From: Aestuariirhabdus litorea | GTDB lineage: Bacteria > Pseudomonadota > Gammaproteobacteria > Pseudomonadales > Aestuariirhabdaceae | Direction: 5' to 3' | DNA: 64,000 nt | Assembly (NCBI RefSeq): GCF_003864255.1 | Contig: NZ_QWEZ01000002.1 | Location: 186,001 to 250,000 of the forward strand | Shown: positions 34,376-41,999 of the stretch, piece after piece | How positions within the stretch are numbered: position 1 is the first letter of the stretch | Layout of the letters: every line of letters starts with the position of its first letter | Translations under genes and position numbers: made by a program | The notes under the pieces: generated by a model | What the model saw: the letters and a program-made list of their open reading frames with translations, nothing else | Databases searched by the model: none | What the model was told of the DNA's origin: nothing

Positions 34376-35059
34376 ATGACAAACAGCGCCAACTGGATGT
34401 TACTACTGCCTGAAGAGGTGAGAACGGAGCTCTCGCGACACATGACGCTACGCAACTATCAGGACGGTCAATACATATACCGCGCGGGCGAAAGCAGCCA
34501 TTCCCTCTACCAGATTAAAGAGGGAGGGGTAAGGTTACGGGTCCTTTCCGAGAGCGGCAAAGAGGTTACCTACATCATATACAGCCCCGGTGACTGTTTC
34601 GGTTTTTTATCGGCTATTGATAGTGAGCCACGACCTCAAGACACCATCGCCGTTGGCGAGGTCACGGTTGCCAGTCTGTCCGTCAGTGAATTCGAACGAC
34701 TTAGGAACCTGTACCCGGCTATCGACCGGGCGCTGCTGCGGCACACCTCCTGGCGTATCCGCGAACTGTTCAAGATGTATGAGTTTGGAAACCTTTGCGA
34801 TCTGCGCAGGCGACTGGCGTTGCAAATTGGCTTTCTACTCGACTTCGGTGGCAAGTCAGACAGTGGCGACTCAGTCCAGGAAATTAAACTGACCCAGGAC
34901 ACCCTTGCCTCCTCTGTGTGCGCAACGCGCCAGGCCATCAGCAAGGTGCTCAAGAGCTGGTCGGATAAAGGCATTATTGAGTACCGTTATGGCCGCCTGA
35001 GGGTACTGGATCGCGGTCAGTTGGCCAAAATCTCCGAGCAAAGCAGCCCGGAGCACTAA
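34376..35059 (+). CDS. Crp/Fnr-family transcription regulator
   Basis: A 227-residue regulator. The cyclic-nucleotide-binding-type beta-roll spans about 15-125 (GQYIYRAGESSHSLYQIKEGGVRLRVLSESGKEVTYIIYSPGDCFG), the dimer helix 130-165, and a winged helix-turn-helix at 175-220 (LTQDTLASSVCATRQAISKVLKSWSDKGIIEYRYGRLRVLD). No N-terminal Fe-S cysteine cluster, so it is not Fnr; the cAMP contact residues of Crp are not clearly present either. It probably responds to another effector and could control the adjacent serine hydrolase/DUF1302 region. Weak ribosome binding site. Confidence 0.87.
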   Translation: MTNSANWMLLLPEEVRTELSRHMTLRNYQDGQYIYRAGESSHSLYQIKEGGVRLRVLSESGKEVTYIIYSPGDCFGFLSAIDSEPRPQDTIAVGEVTVASLSVSEFERLRNLYPAIDRALLRHTSWRIRELFKMYEFGNLCDLRRRLALQIGFLLDFGGKSDSGDSVQEIKLTQDTLASSVCATRQAISKVLKSWSDKGIIEYRYGRLRVLDRGQLAKISEQSSPEH

Positions 35060-35519
35060 ACGGCCCGGTTCTCCCCCTATAGCCGGTAGAGTGCGCCCCT
35101 AAAGCGGGTGGCTGCCCTGGTGACGGTGGACGGGAGCCAAGCGTAAGCCCCCTCTCTCCAGGCCGATACCCAGCCCGGAGCCAGTCACGTTTTGCGCTTT
35201 TTATGGCCGTCGGGCTCTACCTGTTCATCCGGGCTTTTCGAACCTAGGCCTGTCTCCCCTGCGCGCCAAAGGTAAACCTGCAACGGGCGCTCCGGGCCGC
35301 AGAATCACTCCGCGCGCCTGTCCAATCAGCTCAAGTTAAATACTCGATTAGGGGTAATAATGACACCAATCCCCTGTCGAGCATGGCCTCTGGGCGATCA
35401 AGACAACAACCGGCGACTCCTAACAGCATCACTGTATCGCAGCCCCGTAAGCCGCACATGCCTGAGAGGCCTGAGGTTTAAAGGCCAGAGCAAAAACAAC
35501 CAAACAGAGTGGTTTAGCC
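35060..35519. other. 460-base gene-free stretch holding a dispersed repeat
   Basis: Contains repeat copy 2 (35125-35288), then 230 bases ahead of the crotonase gene that should include its promoter. A 66-codon plus-strand frame at 35360-35560 overlaps the crotonase start and lacks a ribosome binding site, so I do not call it. Confidence 0.5.
35125..35288 (+). repeat. dispersed intergenic repeat, copy 2
   Basis: Direct-orientation partner of 19161-19350. Identical blocks: acctgttcatccgggctt (35219-35236) and aggtaaacctgcaacgggc (35270-35288), with gcgcgcca just before the latter in both copies. The copies differ in length (about 164 against 190 bases), mainly in the middle. Flanks beyond these limits are not similar. 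Confidence 0.7.
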
Positions 35520-36299
35520 ATGTCCGAATATCAGTTTATCCTGTCGGAACGGATCAATAATGTCGGCGTCATCACCCTCAACCGTCCCGAGCAGCTTAAC
35601 GCCATCAATGAGCTCGTCACCCAGGAGCTGGTTGATGCCTTGAGTGCCTTTGACCGCGATGATCGTATCGGCGCTATTGTGTTGACCGGCAACCGCCAGT
35701 GTTTCGCTGCCGGTGCCGATCTCAAGCACATTGCCCAGCTCGAATTTGCCGACGCCTACCGCTCCGATTTCGCCGCCCCCATCGACCAGGTGGCAGCCAT
35801 TCGTAAGCCCATTATCGCAGCGGTATCCGGTATCGCTTTCGGGGCAGGCACCGAAATCGCGCTGATGTGCGACATCATCCTGGCTTCGCAAAGCGCCCGG
35901 TTTGGGCTTCCGGAAGTCACCCTGGGGGTGATTCCCGGCGCCGGTGGCACCCAGCGCCTGTCTGACCGTATCGGGAAAGCCAAAGCGATGTATTACATCC
36001 TGACCGGGCGCCCCTTTAACGCCAGCGAGGCCGAGCAAATGGGACTGATCTCGCAGATCATGCCTGACGATACCCTGCTGGATGAGGCGATTAAGCTGGC
36101 GACAACCATTGCCAACAATCCTCGCCTGGCGGTGCTGGCCGGCAAGGAGACCGTCAACCAGGTGGCCGAGATAACGCTGGCTCAAGGGCTACAACTCGAG
36201 CGGCGGTTGTTCCATGGACTTTTTGGGACTGCCGACCAGAAGGAGGGTATGGCCGCCTTTGGCGAAAAGCGTAAGCCTAACTACACCACCTACGAATAA
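35520..36299 (+). CDS. enoyl-CoA hydratase/isomerase (crotonase)
   Basis: A 259-residue crotonase. The oxyanion-hole segments are FAAGADLKHIAQ and SGIAFGAGTEIALMCDIILAS, and both catalytic acids are present in FGLPEVTLGVIPGAGGTQRLSD (Glu of PEV and Glu/Gly of the second loop in the hydratase pattern). This matches true enoyl-CoA hydratases of the PaaF/FadB-like group. It should hydrate a trans-2-enoyl-CoA in a catabolic route. First of two adjacent crotonases, 26 bases apart. Ribosome binding site modest. Confidence 0.9.
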   Translation: MSEYQFILSERINNVGVITLNRPEQLNAINELVTQELVDALSAFDRDDRIGAIVLTGNRQCFAAGADLKHIAQLEFADAYRSDFAAPIDQVAAIRKPIIAAVSGIAFGAGTEIALMCDIILASQSARFGLPEVTLGVIPGAGGTQRLSDRIGKAKAMYYILTGRPFNASEAEQMGLISQIMPDDTLLDEAIKLATTIANNPRLAVLAGKETVNQVAEITLAQGLQLERRLFHGLFGTADQKEGMAAFGEKRKPNYTTYE

Positions 36300-36325
36300 C
36301 CCCACCGCTGAATAGGGAAACTGCG

Positions 36326-37081
36326 ATGCAAAAAGTGATCGTTGAAAAAAAAGACGGTGTGGTCCACGTTCGGCTCAATCGCCCGGAAGTGATGAATGCC
36401 TGCGATGGCGACACCTATAACGCCATCGCCGATGCATGGGATGAGCTTGAAAACGATCCCTCCTTACGGGTAGGAATCCTCAGCGGCGAGGGTCGCGCAT
36501 TTTGTGTCGGTACCGATATCAAGTGGGTCAAATCCCCGGCCGCAGAGGGTTTTCAGGACCGCCTCTATCCACGCATGCTGAGCCTCACCAAGCCGGTAGT
36601 CGCGGCAATCCATGGCCACTGCAACGGGGGTGGCCTGGAGCAGGCATTGGGGGCTGACATTCGCGTCTCCAGCGATGACGCCCATTATGGTTTTGGTGAA
36701 GCTCGCCTTGGCTGGATTCCTGGCGGCCATGGGACCCAAAGACTGCCACGCCTTATCCCCTTGGGTAACGCACTTGAGCTGCTCTACACCGCCAACCGTA
36801 TCGACGCCCGCGAAGCTCACCGTCTGGGCCTCGTCAACCATGTGGTACCGGCGGACCAGCTGATCTCCCGATGTGAGCAGATCGCTGAAGATATCATCAA
36901 GAGTGCCCCGCTGGCCGTGCAGAAGATGAAGGTCGCTGTGATGCAGGGACTTGATATGCCAATGGCCCAAGGGGTCAGACTGGAACAGGAGTGCTTCAAG
37001 TGGCTGATGCAGACCGAGGACGCCAAAGAGGGCGCGTTGGCGTTCGCTGAAAAGCGCGCGCCAAACTGGCAGGCTAAATAG
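36326..37081 (+). CDS. second crotonase-family protein
   Basis: A 251-residue crotonase distinct from its neighbour. Segments FCVGTDIKWVKS and HGHCNGGGLEQALGADIRVSSDDAHYGFGEARLGWIPGGHGTQRLPRL define the acyl-CoA pocket. The GEARLGWIPGGHG loop keeps Glu at the first acid position and differs at the second, where true hydratases usually have Glu or a different Gly pattern, so it could be an isomerase or lyase. AGGGAAA precedes the ATG. Probably cotranscribed with the first crotonase. Confidence 0.88.
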   Translation: MQKVIVEKKDGVVHVRLNRPEVMNACDGDTYNAIADAWDELENDPSLRVGILSGEGRAFCVGTDIKWVKSPAAEGFQDRLYPRMLSLTKPVVAAIHGHCNGGGLEQALGADIRVSSDDAHYGFGEARLGWIPGGHGTQRLPRLIPLGNALELLYTANRIDAREAHRLGLVNHVVPADQLISRCEQIAEDIIKSAPLAVQKMKVAVMQGLDMPMAQGVRLEQECFKWLMQTEDAKEGALAFAEKRAPNWQAK

Positions 37082-37202
37082 TTTTAGCTCTCTCGCCAGG
37101 GGCGCATGGGCAGAACCCCCATAAGGATCACCCGCCGCCCGCAACATGATCACGCTCCAGCACATTGGCAAGGCCGGTTTTGCGGCATAACCGACCTGCC
37201 AA

Positions 37203-37218
37203 GGGGACGAGCGTCCCC
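37203..37218 (+). other. small hairpin ahead of the thioesterase gene
   Basis: GGGGAC and GTCCCC form a six-pair stem with a GAGC loop, in the 184-base gap between the second crotonase and the thioesterase. A neighbouring CGGTT/AACCG pair lies at about 37174-37192. No T run; the role is unclear. Confidence 0.3.
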
Positions 37219-37265
37219 GCCATTAGGCTGCGGGCACAACCGGCCACAACCAGAAGGAGAAACCA

Positions 37266-37664
37266 ATGAAAGAGACCCTAACCCTGGGCTGTACCAAGAC
37301 CCTGCGCGTGATCATCGATGATGCCCGCACGATCGACTTTATGGGCGAAGAGATGCGGGTCTACGCCACCCCTGAGCTGGTCCGGGATATTGAGATGACC
37401 TGTCGCGAGATACTGGTGGAACACTCCGATGCCGGCGAAGACTCGGTCGGCACCCGGGTGGTGGTGGACCATATGGGCGCCACGCTCAAGAGTATGTGGG
37501 TCGACATTACCGCTACCGTTACAGCCGTTGAGGGGCCCCTGGTACACTTTGAGGTGACGGCCAACGACGCCCTTGAACAGATCGCCAGGGGAAGCCACCG
37601 TCGCTTTTCCGTTCCCGTCAGCAAGCTGGAACAGAAACTGAAGGCCAAACTCGCCTGCCTTTAA
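37266..37664 (+). CDS. FlK-like acyl-CoA thioesterase
   Basis: A 132-residue hot-dog protein resembling the fluoroacetyl-CoA thioesterase FlK of Streptomyces cattleya. Thr35 (YATPEL), Glu43 (DIEMTC), Gly62 (SVGT), His69 (VVDHMGA) and Arg113 (GSHRRF) stand at exactly the spacing of FlK Thr42, Glu50, Gly69, His76 and Arg120, so the whole catalytic set is kept. FlK-fold relatives are common and not all act on fluoroacetyl-CoA. AAGGAG precedes the ATG. Follows two crotonases and converges with a 2-hydroxyacid oxidase with a four-base overlap of stops. Confidence 0.85.
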   Translation: MKETLTLGCTKTLRVIIDDARTIDFMGEEMRVYATPELVRDIEMTCREILVEHSDAGEDSVGTRVVVDHMGATLKSMWVDITATVTAVEGPLVHFEVTANDALEQIARGSHRRFSVPVSKLEQKLKAKLACL

Positions 37665-38827
37665 CGGCGCTCAACGCGTTCAATCACCTCCGGGCTGAGC
37701 TGGCCAACCTGGTTTATCCCCATCAGCGCCATTCCGATACTGGTCTCGTGCTGGAAACGGGTCAGCAGGTTCGCCAGCCCCTCCTCGCCGCCACCGGCCA
37801 GGGCCCACACCCAGGGACGACCGATCAGCACACCCCGGGCCCCCAGGGCAACGGCCTTGAGCAGGTCCAGACCGTTGCGCACACCGCCATCGAGGTAGAC
37901 TTCGGCCCGCTCCCCGACCGCTGCGGCTATAGCCGGCAACCTGGAAATGGTGGACGCAACACTGTCGAGCTGTCGGCCCCCGTGATTGGAGACCACCACC
38001 CCATCGGCGCCGACATCGATCGCCGCCACGGCATCGTCGGTCTCGAGCACCCCCTTGATCAGCAGTTTACCTGGCCATAGGGAGCGCAACCAGGCGATCT
38101 CCTCCCAGGTCACCGAGGGGTCATACTGGGACTCGATAAAGGCTTTGCAGGCATCCAGCTCATTGAGGTCAGGCCTTAGGTCCGCCAGGTTGCCAATACT
38201 CAATGGTTTCCCCTTGATGGCAACATTGAGCAGCCAGTGGGGGCTGCTGAGTATTTGTGCTGCTTTCGAGATCTTCCCAACCCGGCCACCCGCCGCTACT
38301 CCGTTTCGAAAAACCCGTGTACGGAAGCCGGTCAGCGGCGCATCCACAGCGAACACCAGGGTCGTGCAGCCGGCCCGCTGGGCCCGCTCCAACAGCGCTT
38401 GCATCAAGTCGCGATCTTTCAACATATAGAGCTGGAACCACGCGGGTCGCCCGCTGGCCAATGCCACCTCCTCGGTCGAGCTGATGCCGAAGGCTGATAG
38501 CGTAAAGGGGATATCGACCGATCTCGCCGCCATCGCGGCCTGTACCTCTCCACGGCGCGCAAACAGCCCGGCCATACCGATGGGCGCCAACGCCAGCGGC
38601 ATACTGGAGGGCTGGCCCGCCAGGGTGGTGCGGGTATCGACCTGGCTGACATCCTTCATGACCCGCTGGACCAGCTGGTAACCGTCGAAGTCAGTTGCAT
38701 TGCGGGCCAATGTGGCTTCGTTGTTGGCGCCACAGTCGATAAAGTCAAACAGGAAGCGGGGCAGGCGACGTCGCGCCCGGCGCCGATAATCATCCACGGT
38801 GACCGGGTTAAAATTCACTATCTCCAT
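37661..38827 (-). CDS. FMN-dependent 2-hydroxyacid oxidase/dehydrogenase
   Basis: A 388-residue TIM-barrel flavoenzyme of the glycolate oxidase/LldD/mandelate dehydrogenase family. The catalytic His and substrate Arg are in SNHGGRQLD; LAPIGMAGLF, WFQLYMLKDR, LLIKGVL and YLDGGVRNGLDLLKA form the FMN site. The N-terminal Tyr of the family (Tyr24 of spinach glycolate oxidase) is Phe29 here (LFDFIDCGANNEATL). It should oxidise an L-2-hydroxyacid to the 2-oxoacid. AGGAGTTGAAG precedes the ATG at 38827. The next gene upstream on this strand is a GntP permease, likely its substrate importer. Confidence 0.9.
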   Translation of the reverse strand: MEIVNFNPVTVDDYRRRARRRLPRFLFDFIDCGANNEATLARNATDFDGYQLVQRVMKDVSQVDTRTTLAGQPSSMPLALAPIGMAGLFARRGEVQAAMAARSVDIPFTLSAFGISSTEEVALASGRPAWFQLYMLKDRDLMQALLERAQRAGCTTLVFAVDAPLTGFRTRVFRNGVAAGGRVGKISKAAQILSSPHWLLNVAIKGKPLSIGNLADLRPDLNELDACKAFIESQYDPSVTWEEIAWLRSLWPGKLLIKGVLETDDAVAAIDVGADGVVVSNHGGRQLDSVASTISRLPAIAAAVGERAEVYLDGGVRNGLDLLKAVALGARGVLIGRPWVWALAGGGEEGLANLLTRFQHETSIGMALMGINQVGQLSPEVIERVERR

Positions 38828-38961
38828 CTTCAACTCCTGCCAAAATAGGAAAGCCGATTTACGAGTGGATGGCCCCGGGAGTAGTTGGGCCAGGGCCCTC
38901 ACGCCTTATCAACGCAGGGACCTGGCGCAGCCGCTGCCCCTTCCTATCCGAGTATGCCAAC

Positions 38962-40335
38962 TTATCCGATCACGCCGATGACCCCGATCATCGCCAATGT
39001 GACCGCGACCGGTATCACCACCGTAATCACCCCGACATCCCGGTATGCCTCTTTATGGTTCAACCCCGTAACGCTCAACATGGCGATAATGGCTCCACAA
39101 TGGGGTAGTGAATCGAACCCCCCGGAGGCCATGGTGGCGATACGGTGCAAGGTTTGCGGCTCAACCCCCATTTCCAGATAGGCCGGCGCCATGGTTTGCA
39201 TAAATATTTGAAGCCCTCCGGTCGCAGATCCGGTAATAGCGGACACCAGGCTGATGGAGGTAAAGGCGGAGATCAAAGGGGGAAGTCCTGATTCGAGCAT
39301 CATGGACGAGAACTGGGCAAACCCCGAGGTATGCACTACGATCCCGCCAAAACCCACCACCGCCGCCGTATTGATCAGCGGCATGATGGAGTCCTGGGTA
39401 CCGTCACCCAGCACCTTCATAGCCTTGCCTCGAATATGTTCAAACAACGCAACCGCCAGCAGGGTACCGACCGTGAGCGCAATGCTGGGCCAGAGAATCG
39501 GTTGGCTCAGGGCAAATTTCAACACCCCGTAGAGCAGCGAGTCATGGGCAAGGGTTTCAATGTCCATGGAAAGGCTGATCAGGCGCGGAAGGATGATGAC
39601 CAGCATGACGAAGATCAGCGGCAGGCAGGCTAGCTTCCAACTCGGGTAGTCACTGGCGTCGACCGTCGAAATCTGGTCGGTCGCAGCGGGCACAAAGCGT
39701 TCACCATTCCTGGCCGCCGCCAGCCGCTGGCGCTCCAGGTACCAGAGGCCAATCAGCAACATCAACAGCCCGGACACAAGCCCGATCCAAAAGCCGGCAA
39801 AGAGATCCGTTCCCAGTGACGAGGCCGAGATAACATTATGGATGGAGGGGGTACCGGGCAGGGCCGTCATGGTGAAGGTACCCGCACCCAGCGCCAGGGC
39901 AGCACAAAACAGGCGTTTGGGAATGTCCGCCTCCTGCAGCAGTTTCAACCCCAGCGGATACATGGCAAAGATCACCACAAACGTCACCACTCCGCCGTAG
40001 GTCAATGCTGCGCAGGCCAGCGTGGTGATGACCAACGCCCGGTGGGCACCCATCACGCGGATTAATGACAGGGCAATGCTGGACGCTGCGTGGCTTTCGC
40101 CCATTACGCGTCCGAATACAGCACCGGCAGCAAACAACAAAAAGAACTTCCCGGCAAAGGTGAAGGCACCGAGCGGGCCAAAGGCGTAGTACTCGTTCAG
40201 GCTATCCGCCAGGGATAACCCGCTGGTCAGGATGACCAGAAGTGAACAGAGCAACGAGGCCAATATAATATTCACGCCCCGCAGGGCTAGCCAGATCAGC
40301 AGCACAACGCTGCCAAGTAATCCGATGGATTCCAT
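38962..40335 (-). CDS. GntP-family permease
   Basis: A 457-residue inner-membrane carrier with about twelve segments. The start SIGLLGSVVLLIWLALRGVNIILASLLCSLLVILTSGLSL and the motifs GRVMGESHAASSIALSLI, ALPGTPSIHNVI, SAITGSATGGLQIFMQ and ASGGFDSLPHCGAIIAML are those of the GntP/DsdX/YgbN family, which brings in gluconate, D-serine or other small hydroxy- or amino acids by proton symport. GGAGAG precedes the ATG at 40335. Between the 2-hydroxyacid oxidase and CoA-transferase genes, so its substrate is probably a hydroxyacid. Confidence 0.9.
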   Translation of the reverse strand: MESIGLLGSVVLLIWLALRGVNIILASLLCSLLVILTSGLSLADSLNEYYAFGPLGAFTFAGKFFLLFAAGAVFGRVMGESHAASSIALSLIRVMGAHRALVITTLACAALTYGGVVTFVVIFAMYPLGLKLLQEADIPKRLFCAALALGAGTFTMTALPGTPSIHNVISASSLGTDLFAGFWIGLVSGLLMLLIGLWYLERQRLAAARNGERFVPAATDQISTVDASDYPSWKLACLPLIFVMLVIILPRLISLSMDIETLAHDSLLYGVLKFALSQPILWPSIALTVGTLLAVALFEHIRGKAMKVLGDGTQDSIMPLINTAAVVGFGGIVVHTSGFAQFSSMMLESGLPPLISAFTSISLVSAITGSATGGLQIFMQTMAPAYLEMGVEPQTLHRIATMASGGFDSLPHCGAIIAMLSVTGLNHKEAYRDVGVITVVIPVAVTLAMIGVIGVIG

Positions 40336-40473
40336 CGTGAGGTACTCTCCGCTTACGATTGTAGTTATTGTGCCGTGCGAATAACGGCGTAAAGCTAGGA
40401 CAACAGGGTGTTCACTCAATAAGGGGACTGCAGCCAAAACGCTGCAACCCTCAATGGAAACAGCAGGCGCCCG

Positions 40474-41682
40474 CTACTTGGCGATATGCACAGCTCCCTC
40501 TTCAGCCAGACGCTGGATCTGCGCTTCGGAATACCCTACGGCTTTCATTTCCGTCACCGTATCACCTCCAATCTCGGATACTTTACGGGGTTTCACCTTC
40601 TCGAAGCCTTCGATTTGAATCGGGCTGTCGATGGTACGGTGCCCTGGGGTTCCCTCAATTTCGGGGAAGCATCCATTGGCCATCATATGCTCGTCGGTTG
40701 CACACTCCGCCGGGGTTTGGATAACGCCATGGTTAACGCCATTGCTCTTGAAGCGCTTTTCAACGTCCGCCAGCTCCAGGCTACTGAACACCTGCTGGAT
40801 CTCATCCCACAATACCCGCACGTTCTTGGCACGCATCTCAGCCGTCGAAAAGCGTTCATCAGCGCTCAGGTGGGTGGCGCCCAGCGCTTCCCATACGCCC
40901 GCCGCATTGTTTGGGTTGAGTTCATTGACCAGCACGTAGCGGTCGTCACGGGTTTTATAAATGGCGCCCATGACGGCCTGGGGCCACTCATCACGGTGGT
41001 ACTTCTCCATGGGCGGAGCACCAACCAGGGCTGCCTGCACCATAGATCCGTTAGACCACAGGCCATTGTTCATAAGCGATGTGCTGACCTTGCAGCCTTC
41101 GCCGGTGCGCTCTCGATGAAAGAGCCCTGTCATGATGGCGCCGAACAGCGCAGTTGCGGAAGCGGAATCGCCCAGGCCGATGGGTTGCATGGTGGGCGAA
41201 CCACCCTTGGGACGAGCCTGTTCTGCGATACCACAGCGGGCCCAGGATGCGGTCACATCGAAGCCCGGCAGGTCCTTATCCGGGCCCTTGAGGCCAAAGC
41301 CATTGACCCAGCCGAAAATAATCCTTGGGTTGATCTTGCGGATATCCTCGTAGGTGTGTGCACAGTCCTGCTGCACCTTGAGAGGGGAGTTGGTCAGCAA
41401 CACGTCCGCGCTTTCCACCAGCTTATGCAGAATTTCCTGGGCGCTCGGGTGTTTAAGGTTGAGAGACACCGACTTCTTGGTGCGATTACGGAAGTAGGTG
41501 GTGTAGGGGATTTTGCTCGGAGGCATGCCGGCGATCAGGTGCCCATATCGCCAGGGATCGCCAGTGGGCACCTCCACCTTAATAACTTCGGCACCAAAAT
41601 CCGCCAGGATCACCCCCGCAGAGGGTCCTGCGGCCATGGTGGCAACCTCGATAACCTTAATGCCTTCCAGAATAGTCTTCAT
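40474..41682 (-). CDS. family III CoA-transferase (CaiB/BaiF)
   Basis: A 402-residue CaiB/BaiF transferase. N-terminal Rossmann half with VIEVATMAAGPSAGVILADFGAEVIKVE, the nucleotide-binding NRTKKSVSLNLKHPSAQEIL, and the active-site Asp in LPGFDVTASWARCG (Asp142), followed by IGLGDSASATALFGAIMTGLFHRERTGEG. It moves CoA from an acyl-CoA donor to a carboxylic acid. With the nearby crotonases and thioesterase it would activate and process an acid. GAGGAATGAGGC precedes the ATG. Acid substrate not known. Confidence 0.9.
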   Translation of the reverse strand: MKTILEGIKVIEVATMAAGPSAGVILADFGAEVIKVEVPTGDPWRYGHLIAGMPPSKIPYTTYFRNRTKKSVSLNLKHPSAQEILHKLVESADVLLTNSPLKVQQDCAHTYEDIRKINPRIIFGWVNGFGLKGPDKDLPGFDVTASWARCGIAEQARPKGGSPTMQPIGLGDSASATALFGAIMTGLFHRERTGEGCKVSTSLMNNGLWSNGSMVQAALVGAPPMEKYHRDEWPQAVMGAIYKTRDDRYVLVNELNPNNAAGVWEALGATHLSADERFSTAEMRAKNVRVLWDEIQQVFSSLELADVEKRFKSNGVNHGVIQTPAECATDEHMMANGCFPEIEGTPGHRTIDSPIQIEGFEKVKPRKVSEIGGDTVTEMKAVGYSEAQIQRLAEEGAVHIAK

Positions 41683-41999
41683 GCCTCATTCCTCTCCATT
41701 CAATACAGAATGTTCAGCCTCTTGTTGTTATGGCAATGCTCGCAAACAAAACCGCGACCGCCCGCACGCCTGCAGGAGCGGCTGTACCTTCTTACGATAA
41801 CGATCTGACGCGCTATTATTACGCTACCCCTTTGAGAGCTACTTGTTTTAAGCGGACAAACCCTAGAGCAAAATCGACGTTTGAGAGAGGTTTTTAGCGC
41901 CAGCCTGCAGGAGCCGGAGACCCGGACAGTGACTGGGCTGGGCCGTTGGGAGGGGAAAACGCGTTAGGGGGATGAGGTTAAAGGGCCTGGAGAAGTCCC
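41683..41999. other. 317-base gene-free stretch
   Basis: Lies upstream of the CoA-transferase gene and downstream of the AraC-type regulator gene. GCCTGCAGGAGC occurs twice (near 41770 and 41910), otherwise nothing repeated. It should hold the promoter of the CoA-transferase/GntP/oxidase genes. No gene seen. Confidence 0.4.

Noticed and set aside
35360-35560. 66-codon plus-strand frame before the first crotonase
   Set aside because: No ribosome binding site, overlaps the crotonase start, and no sensible protein features.
40486-41808. 440-codon plus-strand reading frame
   Set aside because: Antisense shadow of the CoA-transferase, which has the full CaiB/BaiF pattern and ribosome binding site.
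41770-41922. Repeated GCCTGCAGGAGC in the gap before the CoA-transferase gene
   Set aside because: Only two copies, no hairpin partner, and short enough to be chance in GC-rich DNA.
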